From contig JAEZCS010000055.1 in assembly GCA_023433445.1 (NCBI GenBank), positions 1 to 51,761 on the forward strand: a DNA stretch of 51,761 nucleotides. Reading direction: 5' to 3'. Source of the DNA: Pseudomonadota bacterium (lineage in GTDB: Bacteria; Pseudomonadota; Alphaproteobacteria; Sphingomonadales; Sphingomonadaceae). Below are positions 1 to 8,334 of the stretch, piece after piece. The position numbers and the translations under genes were made by a program. The notes beneath the pieces are model-generated. The model saw nothing but the letters and a program-made list of their open reading frames with translations, did no database searches and had not been told where the DNA came from. The first letter of the stretch is position 1. Each line of letters starts with the position of its first letter.

Positions 1-777
1 CGACTGAGCGGCAAACGAGCCATGATCCTTGGGGTAGCTCCGAACAATGTCGGCGCGGCGATTGCGCGGACCTATATCGATCATGGCGCACAGGTCGTCA
101 TTGCCGGTCGCAGGGCGGAGCCGTTGCAGCACATTGCCGATGAGATCGGTGCGGAATGGGTGGCATGCGACATCACGGACGAGGCTGGCCTCAACAAAGC
201 GGTCGAGGATTCCGCCAGCAAGATGGGCGGGCTCGACATCGGCGTCAACAGCACCGGCTGGGGCCTGCTCAAGCCATTTCTCGAAACGAGCCGTGAAGAG
301 CTGGATCGCATGGCCGCGGTGCAGTTCACCGGGCCGTTCCAGTTTTTCCAGGCTCTGGTGCGGAACATGCAAGATGGCGGGTCCATCATCCAAATCTCGT
401 CGGTGACGGCGACGATCATGTTCGAGGATCACGCCGCCTATATGGGGACCAAGGCGGGCATCGATCATGTCATCCGCACGATTGCCAACGAGTTTGGCGA
501 TAGAGGCATCCGCGCGAACAGCATCGCGGCCGGCGGCGTTGCGGATGCACCGATGTCAGGCGGGGGAATGGCCATTCCGGCGATGCGCGACCTTTATATG
601 CGAGAGATACCTCTCCGTCGGCCGGGCGTGTCAGCGGACGTTGCCAATGCGGCGCTTTGGTTGGCGAGCGAAGAATCGAGCTTCGTTACCGGCCAGGTGA
701 TCCATGTCAGCGGCGGCCAGACGTTGCGGCGTAATCCTTCCATCTCGGAAGTCTATGCCGTCTTTGGAGCAGGGTGA
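1..777 (+). CDS. SDR family oxidoreductase, 5' end outside window
   Basis: NAD(P)-dependent short-chain dehydrogenase/reductase. The reading frame is open to base 1, and the residues before the first ATG (base 22) read as the usual LSGKRA lead into an SDR Rossmann fold, so the true start lies upstream. In the visible 258 residues the cofactor loop is GVAPNNVGAAIA (about residues 11-22), the catalytic Ser is in ISSVT (about 133) and the catalytic pair is YMGTK (about 147-151). Two signatures are atypical: the usual TGxxxGxG is replaced by the longer GVAPNNVG loop, and the NNAG motif reads NSTG. The substrate cannot be told. It converges with the next SDR, 17 bases away. Confidence 0.85.
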   Translation, partial: RLSGKRAMILGVAPNNVGAAIARTYIDHGAQVVIAGRRAEPLQHIADEIGAEWVACDITDEAGLNKAVEDSASKMGGLDIGVNSTGWGLLKPFLETSREELDRMAAVQFTGPFQFFQALVRNMQDGGSIIQISSVTATIMFEDHAAYMGTKAGIDHVIRTIANEFGDRGIRANSIAAGGVADAPMSGGGMAIPAMRDLYMREIPLRRPGVSADVANAALWLASEESSFVTGQVIHVSGGQTLRRNPSISEVYAVFGAG

Positions 778-794
778 TCACTCACCCCGCCAGC

Positions 795-1760
795 CTAATT
801 TGAGCTATTGGCCGTCAGGAGATTTTCCGTTGTCTGCCAGAGGCGGCGCGCGGCCTCGGGATCAAGCGAGGATGCAGTCACGCCCCAGCCCGAAGGCATT
901 GGCGGCGACCATATCGGGGCAATGGCGCAATCTTCGAGATACAGCCCCCCTCGACCCTCCAGCTCCGGTGCGATGGCGGCCCATACTGGCGTTGCCGCGC
1001 CTTCCTCTACCGTTTTCATGCGGCCCTGCGGCAATGTGCCGTCCTCATTGATCCACCCCAGCTTCACCGCGTCTTCGAAGGTGACGTGCCGGCCGAGTTT
1101 CGTTTCAACCCCGCCGGGCGTGACGGCATTCATCGTCACGCCCACATCTGCGTGGCGGCGGCTATATTCGACGGCAAGCAGATTGGCGCAGAGCTTGGCA
1201 TGGCCATATGCTTCGAACTTGTCATAGGCACGCCTCTCATAATTGAGGTCATCCGTGTCCAGTGTCGCCAGGTGATGCGAGCCCGATGAGACGATTATTG
1301 CCCGGCCGATGCCTCCCTGTTCCTTCGCCGCCGCCAGGGATGGCAGAAGCAATTCCGACAGCAGGAACGGCGCGAAATAGTTGACGGCCATCTGGCTTTC
1401 AAAGCCGTCCTCCGTCCTGGAGAGCGGCGGGCCCATGAGCCCGGCATTGTTCATGAGGAGATCAAGCGGCCGGTCGCCCCAACGACCAGCGAAGGCGCGG
1501 ACAGAAGCCATGGAGAGGAGATCGACCTGTTCCACGGCAGGAGGCGCCACTCCCCGCGACGCGGCGATCCGTTCGGCGACTTCTTGTCCCGAGGCGGTGT
1601 CGCGGACGGCTAGCGTCACCACTGCCCCGGCACCGGCGAGCGCTTCGGCAATGGCTATGCCTACGCCGGATGACGCTCCAGTGACGATGGCCGTGCGTCC
1701 GGTCAGGTCAAAGCCACGCAGCACGTCATCGGCGGTAGGCAGCGTTTCGGTGTTGGACAT
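795..1760 (-). CDS. SDR family oxidoreductase, retinol-dehydrogenase-like
   Basis: Short-chain dehydrogenase of 321 residues, longer than the classical 250, as in the retinol dehydrogenase / WW-oxidoreductase-like group. TGASSGVG at 27-34 binds the dinucleotide, NNAG is at 104-107, the catalytic Ser is in VSSGSHH (about 158) and YGHAK is at 185-189. The start was chosen at the ATG preceded by AAGGGAGAGAGC; an in-frame ATG eight codons upstream lacks such a site. The gene is separate from the leftward sugar set upstream of it. The substrate is unknown. Confidence 0.85.
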   Translation of the reverse strand: MSNTETLPTADDVLRGFDLTGRTAIVTGASSGVGIAIAEALAGAGAVVTLAVRDTASGQEVAERIAASRGVAPPAVEQVDLLSMASVRAFAGRWGDRPLDLLMNNAGLMGPPLSRTEDGFESQMAVNYFAPFLLSELLLPSLAAAKEQGGIGRAIIVSSGSHHLATLDTDDLNYERRAYDKFEAYGHAKLCANLLAVEYSRRHADVGVTMNAVTPGGVETKLGRHVTFEDAVKLGWINEDGTLPQGRMKTVEEGAATPVWAAIAPELEGRGGLYLEDCAIAPIWSPPMPSGWGVTASSLDPEAARRLWQTTENLLTANSSN

Positions 1761-1878
1761 GCTCTCTCCCTTGGTTGGCTTCACGCATTACCGCCCCTGA
1801 TCGGCGCGGCAACCAAGCGTCCCCATTATTGCGCATTTTTCATGAAGTTTGCGCATGATGAGATAAGTCCTCAGTTGA

Positions 1879-3039
1879 TCATTTCTCCTTGAAAGTGCCG
1901 ATGTAGAGCCCTGTCGCGTGGCCGGACTTTCCGGTGGGATCCTTGATCGCGAAAGCGATGCGGCGGCCGTCGTGAGATACGACGGACTGATGCGCCTGCG
2001 CGCCCGATGGGCTGATATTGGTAAGAGCCCGGCGCGACTTGCCGTCCATCGTGATGACGAAGATGTCGAAGCCCTTGCCTGAGTGGGTGGCGGCGATTTC
2101 CGCTGCGTCGCTTCTGCCCGCAAAGCGCAGGATTTGCTCGACGCCCGGCTGGATGTGGGCGCTGATACCGCGATAGGGGCCGTCCGGATCGGAATGGATG
2201 TTCGCTTCTTCCAGCCCGTAGCGCTCGTCCGGGAACACATGCGTTTCATTGTGGGAAGGTGTTGCGTAGACCTTGCTCACGGCTTTGGTCGCGATGTCGA
2301 CCTTGTACATTTCGCTGTCGAGCGCGTCCATCTCTGTGGTCCAGAACATGACGCTCCGGCCGCCGTCGATAAAGTCATAGGCTTCAGGGAAGCTGGCGGG
2401 GCCGGGCTGGCCGGGCCGGTAGGTGTAGAGCGCCTGCAGGTCAGCGAGGTGCGCGGTGCGCCCGTCATTGACCAGCCGTGCCTTGGTGAGATCCAGGCCT
2501 GTCTCGGTCGGGCGCGACCAGGCGATGTCGACTGAGCCATCGGCATTGGCGCTGCGAGCGATCGCGATGTCTCCCATGGCTCCGCTGTTCAGCGAAACGG
2601 GGCGGGCCAACTTCTTTGACATCCAGAAGAGCTCCGTGCGCGCCGCATCGGCGGCTCCGCCGCTGCCACCCTTCATCCCCGGCGCGGCTTCGATCAGGAA
2701 GCTGTCGTCGGGCAGGTAGAAGATGCGGGTGACGAACTGCGTCTCGCCGAATTTGCAGGTCAGGCAGCGCACCTTCTTCGTGCGCACATCGATCTCATAA
2801 GCAGGGCTATCGACCAGATCATCCTTTGTGAAGGCGATGCGGCGGCCGTCGGGCGACCAGTTGGGCCGGTTGCCCCAGTCCAAGAGGCGTTCCTGATGGA
2901 AGGGCGCGGTCAGATAGTCGATGCTGGCGTCCTTCGCCGTGGCGGCAGGTGCGGCCAAGGGGAAGGCTGCGGTCAGTAGTGCCACGCTCAAAATGCGGGT
3001 GGCTAGATTGGGCTTACGGGCCGCAATGATATGGGTCAC
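1879..3039 (-). CDS. Secreted PD40 (TolB-like beta-propeller) protein
   Basis: A 386-residue exported protein. The N-terminus has a positively charged stretch, a hydrophobic core and an AxA cleavage region (about residues 15-35). The mature part starts with a PD40 repeat (NWSPDGRRIAFTKDD) and ends with another (SHDGRRIAFAIKD), as in the TolB / dipeptidyl-peptidase IV propellers. No peptidase or hydrolase catalytic domain follows, so it is a propeller alone, probably a periplasmic sensing or binding protein. It is paralogous to the protein at 10443-11510: both share RxxYLPD, ELFWM and a TPSxxNExxxxFPD segment in the same order. It lies last in a leftward set behind the kinase and isomerase genes, 25 bases from the kinase stop side. 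Confidence 0.75.
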   Translation of the reverse strand: MTHIIAARKPNLATRILSVALLTAAFPLAAPAATAKDASIDYLTAPFHQERLLDWGNRPNWSPDGRRIAFTKDDLVDSPAYEIDVRTKKVRCLTCKFGETQFVTRIFYLPDDSFLIEAAPGMKGGSGGAADAARTELFWMSKKLARPVSLNSGAMGDIAIARSANADGSVDIAWSRPTETGLDLTKARLVNDGRTAHLADLQALYTYRPGQPGPASFPEAYDFIDGGRSVMFWTTEMDALDSEMYKVDIATKAVSKVYATPSHNETHVFPDERYGLEEANIHSDPDGPYRGISAHIQPGVEQILRFAGRSDAAEIAATHSGKGFDIFVITMDGKSRRALTNISPSGAQAHQSVVSHDGRRIAFAIKDPTGKSGHATGLYIGTFKEK

Positions 3040-3064
3040 GCTTCAGGCTCCTTTGTCGATATTT

Positions 3065-3997
3065 TTAACGGGTAAGTGCGGGGCTGCTGCCAAGCTTTTG
3101 CAGCACGGTTGCGCGGTCGGGGATCGAGGCCGCCGCGCCGAAGGACTGGACAGCGATGGACGCAGCGGCATTCGCCTCTATGGCGGCTTGGTCCATTGGG
3201 TCGCCTCGTGCAAGGCGAGCGGCGAGATAGCCGCAAAAACAGTCGCCTGCGCCGGTCGTGTCGACCACCGTGGCTGGCCGCCCCGCGATGCGCTGGATCG
3301 CGTCTTCCCCAACGATTACCAAACCGTCCGCGCCCAACGTGACGACCAGCGTTTGGCTAGGCTGCAATCCCAGCAGGCTTCTGCTCGACAGCAGGCTCTT
3401 GTCGTCCAGCACGGATCCAGCGTCCGATCCGGCGAGCAGGGCCAGTTCACTCTCGTTAACGATCAGAATGTCGCAGAGTGGCAGCAACGAAAGCGCGGCG
3501 ATTGATGCAGGTGCGGCGTTGAGAATGGTGCAGGCCTCGGCGGCCCGGGCACGCTGGAACAGGGCGGCTGTAGCCGGGATGGGCGTTTCCAGCTGGGCGA
3601 GGCAGACGTCTTCGGGCCCAAGGTCGGGCTTCGTTGTGAGCGCGGCGTCCACATCGCTGTTTGCGCCCGCGATGTGGATGATCTGATTATCTTGCGGCGA
3701 TGTAGCAACCACTGCGCAGCCGGTGGCGGAGGAGGTGGCGCGCACGCGTCCGGTATCGACGCCATAGTTGTTGAGCGCTGCCACCATGCTGACACCGTCC
3801 TCATCCTTCCCGACAGCGGCCAGCAAGATGCAATGCGCCCCCGCACGCGCCGCGCCGACGGCCTGATTTGCGCCCTTGCCGCCGAGTTGGCGGGTCAGAC
3901 TGATCCCCGACACGGTTTCTCCCGCACAGGGGAGGCGCGGCGTGCTGACCAGAAGGTCGATATTGACGCTGCCCAGCACGACGACTTTGCCCGCCAT
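3065..3997 (-). CDS. Ribokinase-type PfkB sugar kinase
   Basis: PfkB-family carbohydrate kinase of 310 residues, the size of ribokinase. It has VNIDLLV near the N-terminus, the GGKGANQA sugar-binding motif (about 39-46), an NAAPA strand and the anion-hole/catalytic motif DTTGAGD at 246-252, whose last Asp is the catalytic base. It should phosphorylate a pentose or similar monosaccharide with ATP in the cytoplasm. The start is the ATG two bases after the stop of the upstream isomerase gene; a longer in-frame extension to 4123 would overlap that gene. The pairing with an RpiB/LacAB isomerase suggests kinase then aldose-ketose isomerase, or the reverse, for one sugar. Ribose is possible but unproven. 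Confidence 0.88.
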   Translation of the reverse strand: MAGKVVVLGSVNIDLLVSTPRLPCAGETVSGISLTRQLGGKGANQAVGAARAGAHCILLAAVGKDEDGVSMVAALNNYGVDTGRVRATSSATGCAVVATSPQDNQIIHIAGANSDVDAALTTKPDLGPEDVCLAQLETPIPATAALFQRARAAEACTILNAAPASIAALSLLPLCDILIVNESELALLAGSDAGSVLDDKSLLSSRSLLGLQPSQTLVVTLGADGLVIVGEDAIQRIAGRPATVVDTTGAGDCFCGYLAARLARGDPMDQAAIEANAAASIAVQSFGAAASIPDRATVLQKLGSSPALTR

Positions 3998-3999
3998 GG

Positions 4000-4497
4000 T
4001 CAGCCGCCTTGCTCGAGCATCGCGAGCTTTGCGACGCGGCGGCGGAAATGTTCTTCGTCGCTGAACTGCGCGGCCAGAAAATGGCGGATGATGTCGAGCG
4101 CGATCTGCGGGCCGGTGATCCACGCGCCGATGCAGAGCACATTGACATCGTCATGCACTACGGCCTGCCGAGCCACATAGGTGTCGTGCGCGACGGCTGC
4201 ACGGATGCCGCGCACCTTGTTGGCGGCGATGCACGCGCCCGCGCCCGTGCCGCACAACAGGATGACGCGGTCTGTCTGTTTGTCGAGGATGGTCTGCACT
4301 GCCCGGCGGGTGATGTCGGGGAAATCCACCGGCTCTTCCGATTGCGCGCCGACATCGATGATCCGCCCGCTATGGCGACCAAGCAGGTCCAGCACCGGCG
4401 GACGCAACGGGAAACCGGCATGGTCGTTGGCAAAGCCGATGGCGTCGCGGAAGGGGATATGCTGTTCGTCACCGGACAATGTTTCTGGCTTGCGCAT
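4000..4497 (-). CDS. RpiB/LacA/LacB family sugar-phosphate isomerase
   Basis: Aldose-ketose phosphate isomerase of 165 residues. Family motifs are present: GFANDHAGFPLR (21-32, phosphate-binding His), PVDFPD, CGTGAGACIAANKVRGIRAA (Cys is the catalytic base in RpiB) and a VNVLCIGAWITG strand close to the consensus NDANVLxLGxRxxG. The start is the ATG after GGGGGATCG; the frame continues 22 codons upstream without a better site. RpiB acts on ribose/ribulose 5-phosphate, but relatives act on allose-6-P, galactose-6-P and tetrose phosphates, so the substrate is open. It is first in the leftward set and divergent from the symporter gene, with a shared candidate operator between them. Confidence 0.85.
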   Translation of the reverse strand: MRKPETLSGDEQHIPFRDAIGFANDHAGFPLRPPVLDLLGRHSGRIIDVGAQSEEPVDFPDITRRAVQTILDKQTDRVILLCGTGAGACIAANKVRGIRAAVAHDTYVARQAVVHDDVNVLCIGAWITGPQIALDIIRHFLAAQFSDEEHFRRRVAKLAMLEQGG

Positions 4498-4583
4498 CGA
4501 TCCCCCGAAAAACGTGTCAGCGCCGTCCCACAGTCTTTTACGCGGCAGAATCGAACTGCCCACTGGCGCTTTGATGATGCCGT

Positions 4584-4598
4584 GGTATTACCAGTTTG
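4584..4598. promoter_or_regulatory. Candidate operator between divergent sugar operons
   Basis: GGTATTACCAGTTTG contains the perfect odd palindrome TGGTATTACCA (4583-4593). This resembles the GGT...ACC operators of FCD-type GntR regulators such as the UxuR/ExuR group. It lies in the 126-base gap between the leftward isomerase gene and the rightward symporter gene, 26 bases before the symporter start. A 13-of-15 match recurs at 22700-22714 in another divergent promoter. Binding is inferred. Confidence 0.4.
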
Positions 4599-4623
4599 GA
4601 ATCCGATCAAGGGGGAGGGCTGA

Positions 4624-5952
4624 ATGACGCAGGGCAGGGAGGGCGCGATCGAGCGCGGCAGGCTGGCGGCCTTTTGCGTCACCGCCTTGGCGATCCAGGC
4701 CTATGCGACCCTGGTCACGGTGTTCCTTCCTGAATTCTACGCCAACGCGATGGCGTTGCCGGTAGCTGCGGTTGGCACCGCCTTTATGACCGTGAGGGTG
4801 TTGGACCTGATGATCGACCCGTTGCTGGGCGGAATGATGGACGCCACACGGTCACGGTGGGGGCGATATCGCCCGTGGCTGGTCGCAAGCGCGCCGATCC
4901 TGATGCTGTCGACCTATGCGCTGTTCCAGGCGGAGCGCGGGGTCGGCATGGCCTATCTGTGGGTATGGCTGTTCATCGCCTTCCTTGGCTTTTCCATGAT
5001 CGTGCTGTCGCACCTCGCCTGGACAGCGACCCTTGCGACTGGCGCGACGGAGCGAACGCGCATCTTCGCCTGGTGGCAGATATTCGCCACGGCGGGGCAG
5101 TTTTCGATCCTCGCCATATTGCCGCTGGTCGCGCGTGCCTATCCGGGCGATCCGGCGGCAGGCATGCATGCGGCGGGATGGGTCATGATCGTTCTGATCC
5201 CCGCCGCGATCCTGCTGGCGCTCAAGACCACACCTGAAAAACAGCCCGCTGAAGGCGCCCAGGCCGCCTTGGCCCTGCGCGATTATGTCGCGCTCTTTTC
5301 GCAGGGGCCGGTCGTGCGGCTGGTGCTGGCAGACTTGCTGATTGCCCTTTCGACCGGCGTGGCCAATGCCGTGGCGCTGTTCTTCTACATGGGGCAACTG
5401 GGCTTTGACCGGGCGACGGCCAGCACGCTCATCCTGATCGCCTATGCCGCAGCCTTTGCCGGAACGCCGCTGTTCGCCAAGCTGGCGGGCCGGATCGGCA
5501 AGGCGCGCGCGCTTCAGGTCGGAGCTCTGACACAGGCTGCGCTGCAGTTGCTCATGGCGACGCAGCCAGCGAACGCCTTCTGGCTGACGGCTGCCAATGT
5601 CGCGGCGCTGGGCCTTTGCATACCCATCGCCTGGTTCCTGCCCCGCGCACTGATGGCCGATGTGGCCGACGCCACCCGTGCGCGCTTCGGCGTCGATCGT
5701 ACGGGGCTGCTTTATGCGACCCTCAATGGATCGATGAAGTTGGCGCTGGGACTGGCGGTCGGCCTCGCCTTCCTGCTGCTTGGCTGGCTTGGCTTTGATC
5801 CCGCTCATGCCAGCGATCCGCGCAATTCCTTGCCGTTGCGGACTTTGATCGGCATTGTACCTGCGCTGTTTTCCTTCGGGGTGGTCCTTTGCATGATGCG
5901 TTATCCCGAAAATTCCCTGCGGGAGGCGAGCCGCAAGGCTGCGCTTGCCTGA
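4624..5952 (+). CDS. GPH-type MFS sugar:cation symporter
   Basis: Inner-membrane transporter of 442 residues with about twelve hydrophobic segments. The signature DLMIDPLLGGMMDATRSRWGRYRPWLV (about 60-87; key residues D-P-x-x-G then R-x-G-R-x-R-P) is typical of the glycoside-pentoside-hexuronide symporters, the MelB/XylP/UidB relatives. It probably imports a mono- or oligosaccharide or uronide with H+ or Na+. The start is supported by GGGAGGG six bases upstream. It leads the rightward set with a periplasmic TIM-barrel enzyme and an FG-GAP protein, and is divergent from the isomerase/kinase set, so it is likely to import their substrate. Confidence 0.85.
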   Translation: MTQGREGAIERGRLAAFCVTALAIQAYATLVTVFLPEFYANAMALPVAAVGTAFMTVRVLDLMIDPLLGGMMDATRSRWGRYRPWLVASAPILMLSTYALFQAERGVGMAYLWVWLFIAFLGFSMIVLSHLAWTATLATGATERTRIFAWWQIFATAGQFSILAILPLVARAYPGDPAAGMHAAGWVMIVLIPAAILLALKTTPEKQPAEGAQAALALRDYVALFSQGPVVRLVLADLLIALSTGVANAVALFFYMGQLGFDRATASTLILIAYAAAFAGTPLFAKLAGRIGKARALQVGALTQAALQLLMATQPANAFWLTAANVAALGLCIPIAWFLPRALMADVADATRARFGVDRTGLLYATLNGSMKLALGLAVGLAFLLLGWLGFDPAHASDPRNSLPLRTLIGIVPALFSFGVVLCMMRYPENSLREASRKAALA

Positions 5953-5978
5953 TCATTCCAAACTGAGAGACATTGTCT

Positions 5979-6935
5979 ATGAATCGTCGCGGCCTTCTTA
6001 AATCTTCCGCTTTGTTGATGCTGGCGAGCAGCATGCCCGCGATGGCCCGCCGCAAACCCACTCCCTTGCTGGGGAAAGATGGGCCGGGCGTTCAGCTGTA
6101 CATGTTCGAACCCGATCTCAATCGCGATTTTGACGGCACGCTGGCGAAGATCGCGGCGGCAGGCATACGATCGGTACAGATTTCGTCCTTGCATCGTCAC
6201 TCCGCCGCCGAGTTCCGTGCGGCGCTCGACAAGGCGGGATTGAAGTGCGGGAGCACGCATGTCGCGGCCTCGTCGGCAGTACCGGGCGCAGGCACCACCG
6301 GCCTGACCTTCGACGATCTGGACAAGCTGGTCGAGCAGATGACCATATTGGGTTCGCGTGACGCGGTGTTGCCGCTGTTCCAGTTCCCCAACGATCCGAA
6401 ATGGGGTCCGCCTGTACCCTTTGCGTCGCTGATACGGGCCGACAGTCCGCCGCTATCCGCCGAACGTTATGAGCGCATGGCCGATTTCCTGAACGAGACG
6501 GGTTCGGCCCTGAAGAAGCGCGGGGTGCGCATCGGCTATCACAACCATAATTCCGAGCTTGCGCCGTTGGGGGACAAGACCGGCCTTCAGATCCTGCTGG
6601 AAAAAACAGATCCGCGCGTCGTCGATTTTGAAATGGATGCAGGCTGGCTCGCGGCGGCCGGGCAAGATCCCGTCGAATGGCTCAAGCGCTATCGTGGCCG
6701 ATTCACGCAGATGCATGTGAAGGACATCGCTGCGGGCACCACGGTCAACTATCATATGCGGCAGAAGCCGACGGAGGTCGGATCGGGTATCATGGACTGG
6801 CCCGCGATCCTGAAGGTGGCCCAAGGCGCGGGCGTGCGCAAATTCTTCATCGAACAAGAGCCGCCGTTCACCGGCCCGCGCATCGACTCGCTCATCAAGA
6901 GCCTTTCCTATCTTCGCACGCTGGAGACCGCATGA
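5979..6935 (+). CDS. Exported sugar phosphate isomerase/epimerase-like TIM barrel
   Basis: A 318-residue AP-endonuclease-2 / xylose-isomerase-like TIM-barrel protein. The N-terminus MNRRGLLKSSALLMLASS followed by AMA looks like a Tat-type signal with twin Arg, so it probably works in the periplasm. Barrel metal-site strands are recognisable: GYHNHNSE (His/Asn), FEMDAGW (Glu/Asp) and MHVKD, with FIEQEPP near the end, consistent with a divalent-metal site. Exported members of this family are found with 3-keto-glycoside or sugar-oxidation enzymes; that role here is inference. The ATG at 5979 is spaced better from GAGAGA than the in-frame TTG at 5973. The stop overlaps the next start by four bases (ATGA). 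Confidence 0.75.
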   Translation: MNRRGLLKSSALLMLASSMPAMARRKPTPLLGKDGPGVQLYMFEPDLNRDFDGTLAKIAAAGIRSVQISSLHRHSAAEFRAALDKAGLKCGSTHVAASSAVPGAGTTGLTFDDLDKLVEQMTILGSRDAVLPLFQFPNDPKWGPPVPFASLIRADSPPLSAERYERMADFLNETGSALKKRGVRIGYHNHNSELAPLGDKTGLQILLEKTDPRVVDFEMDAGWLAAAGQDPVEWLKRYRGRFTQMHVKDIAAGTTVNYHMRQKPTEVGSGIMDWPAILKVAQGAGVRKFFIEQEPPFTGPRIDSLIKSLSYLRTLETA

Positions 6936-8185
6936 TGAACCGGCGCCTGATGAGCCGAACGGCAATCGTTGCGGTCCTGCTGGCGGGCGCGATGCCTGGG
7001 CAGGCGCAGAATGAAGCCCCGTCGACACTGCTGTTCGACGATGTGACGGACACGCATGTCCCCGTTTCCAAATATCTCCACGCGCTGGATGTTGCGCTGG
7101 TGGATGTGGACGGCGACGGCGATCTGGACGCGGTGCTGGCCGTCGAGATGGGTGCAAACCGGCTTTACATCAACGACGGGCAGGGACGTTTCACCTGGAA
7201 GCAGGGCGCTCTTGGCACCAAGGTGCATGATACCGAACATGTGCTGTCGGCCGATTTCAACCGCGATGGATATCCCGACCTGATCTTCGTGGCCGAGGAG
7301 GATCATGCTCACCAACTGTTCCTCGGCGGGCCGGGGGGCGTGTTTACCGAAGCGTCGGACAGGCTGCCGAAGATGAGCGAGGGCAATGGCCTGGCGGTTG
7401 GCGACGTGAATGGCGATGGCCTGCCCGACATCGTCGTCGGCAATTCGGCGGAGGAGCGCCCCGGCAAGCCGCGCGCTTCGGGGCAGAATTTCCTGTGGCT
7501 CAATGATCCCAAGCAGCCTGGCTCCTTCATCGACGCAACGGCGACGCATCTGCCTGCCTATGAGGATGATACGCAGGACATTGCTCTGGCCGATGTGGAT
7601 GGTGACGGCGATCTCGACATGGTGATCGCCAATGAAAGCCCGCCAAACCGCCTGCTGCTGAACGACGGCAAAGGGCATTTCCGTGAAGCGTCAAAGGGCC
7701 TCCAGCTCCTGACGCCGATGGAAACGCGTGAGGTTCATGTGTTCGACGCCAATGGCGACGGGCGGCCTGACATCCTGTTCCTGAACCTGACCAGCAACAA
7801 CAAGAAATGGGACAAGGATCCGCAGGCGCGGCTCTTGATCAACAAGGGGCGTGGCAAGTTTCGCGACGAAACCAAGTCGCGCCTGCCCGCCAACCGCTTT
7901 TCCAGTTGGGGCGGGATGGTGATGGACTTCAACCATGATGGTCATCCCGACCTGATCGTCGGGGCGATCGACGTGCCGGGGTTCAAGCCGTTGCAACTGC
8001 GCGCCTATGCCAATGACGGCAAGGGCCGCTTCAGCGATGTGACGTCGACTGTCATGCCCGCTGCCACAGTCGGGCGCAGTTGGAGCATGGCGAAAGGCGA
8101 CGTCAACGGAGATGGTGTCGAAGACCTGTTCGTTGGCACCTGGGGCACTCAGGCCCGCCTGCTGCTGGGCAAGAAACCGAAGTAG
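6932..8185 (+). CDS. Secreted FG-GAP/VCBS seven-blade beta-propeller
   Basis: A 417-residue exported protein with a signal peptide ending near MPGQAQ (about 20-26). Seven Ca2+-binding D-x-[DN]-x-[DN]-G motifs occur at roughly even spacing: DVDGDGDLD (58), DFNRDGYPD (108), DVNGDGLPD (158), DVDGDGDLD (221), DANGDGRPD (272), DFNHDGHPD (332) and DVNGDGVED (390). Seven repeats fit a complete seven-blade integrin-alpha-like propeller and nothing else. It has no catalytic signature; such proteins bind surfaces or partner proteins. Translational coupling (ATGA) to the exported TIM barrel suggests that the two work together in the periplasm. Confidence 0.8.
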   Translation: MMNRRLMSRTAIVAVLLAGAMPGQAQNEAPSTLLFDDVTDTHVPVSKYLHALDVALVDVDGDGDLDAVLAVEMGANRLYINDGQGRFTWKQGALGTKVHDTEHVLSADFNRDGYPDLIFVAEEDHAHQLFLGGPGGVFTEASDRLPKMSEGNGLAVGDVNGDGLPDIVVGNSAEERPGKPRASGQNFLWLNDPKQPGSFIDATATHLPAYEDDTQDIALADVDGDGDLDMVIANESPPNRLLLNDGKGHFREASKGLQLLTPMETREVHVFDANGDGRPDILFLNLTSNNKKWDKDPQARLLINKGRGKFRDETKSRLPANRFSSWGGMVMDFNHDGHPDLIVGAIDVPGFKPLQLRAYANDGKGRFSDVTSTVMPAATVGRSWSMAKGDVNGDGVEDLFVGTWGTQARLLLGKKPK

Positions 8186-8334
8186 ATGGGCTCGATCCTG
8201 TTCCGCCAGATGGAATTGCCTGAGCCTGAGCAAGTTGCAGTTTGCAGATCAGATGCTCGCTTTGTAAGCGAAATGACTTGGCGGCGGGTGAGTAACAAGC
8301 ATTGACGGACGGAGATGGGGAGAAAGCAGCGCGG

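Noticed and set aside
2083..2535. Open frames antisense to the PD40 gene and many similar long frames elsewhere
   Set aside because: They are shadow frames typical of GC-rich DNA: no family motifs, no ribosome-binding sites, and they lie opposite well-supported genes.
4000..4123. Ribokinase start at 4123
   Set aside because: It would overlap the isomerase gene by over 120 bases; the ATG at 3997 starts exactly at the conserved first strand.
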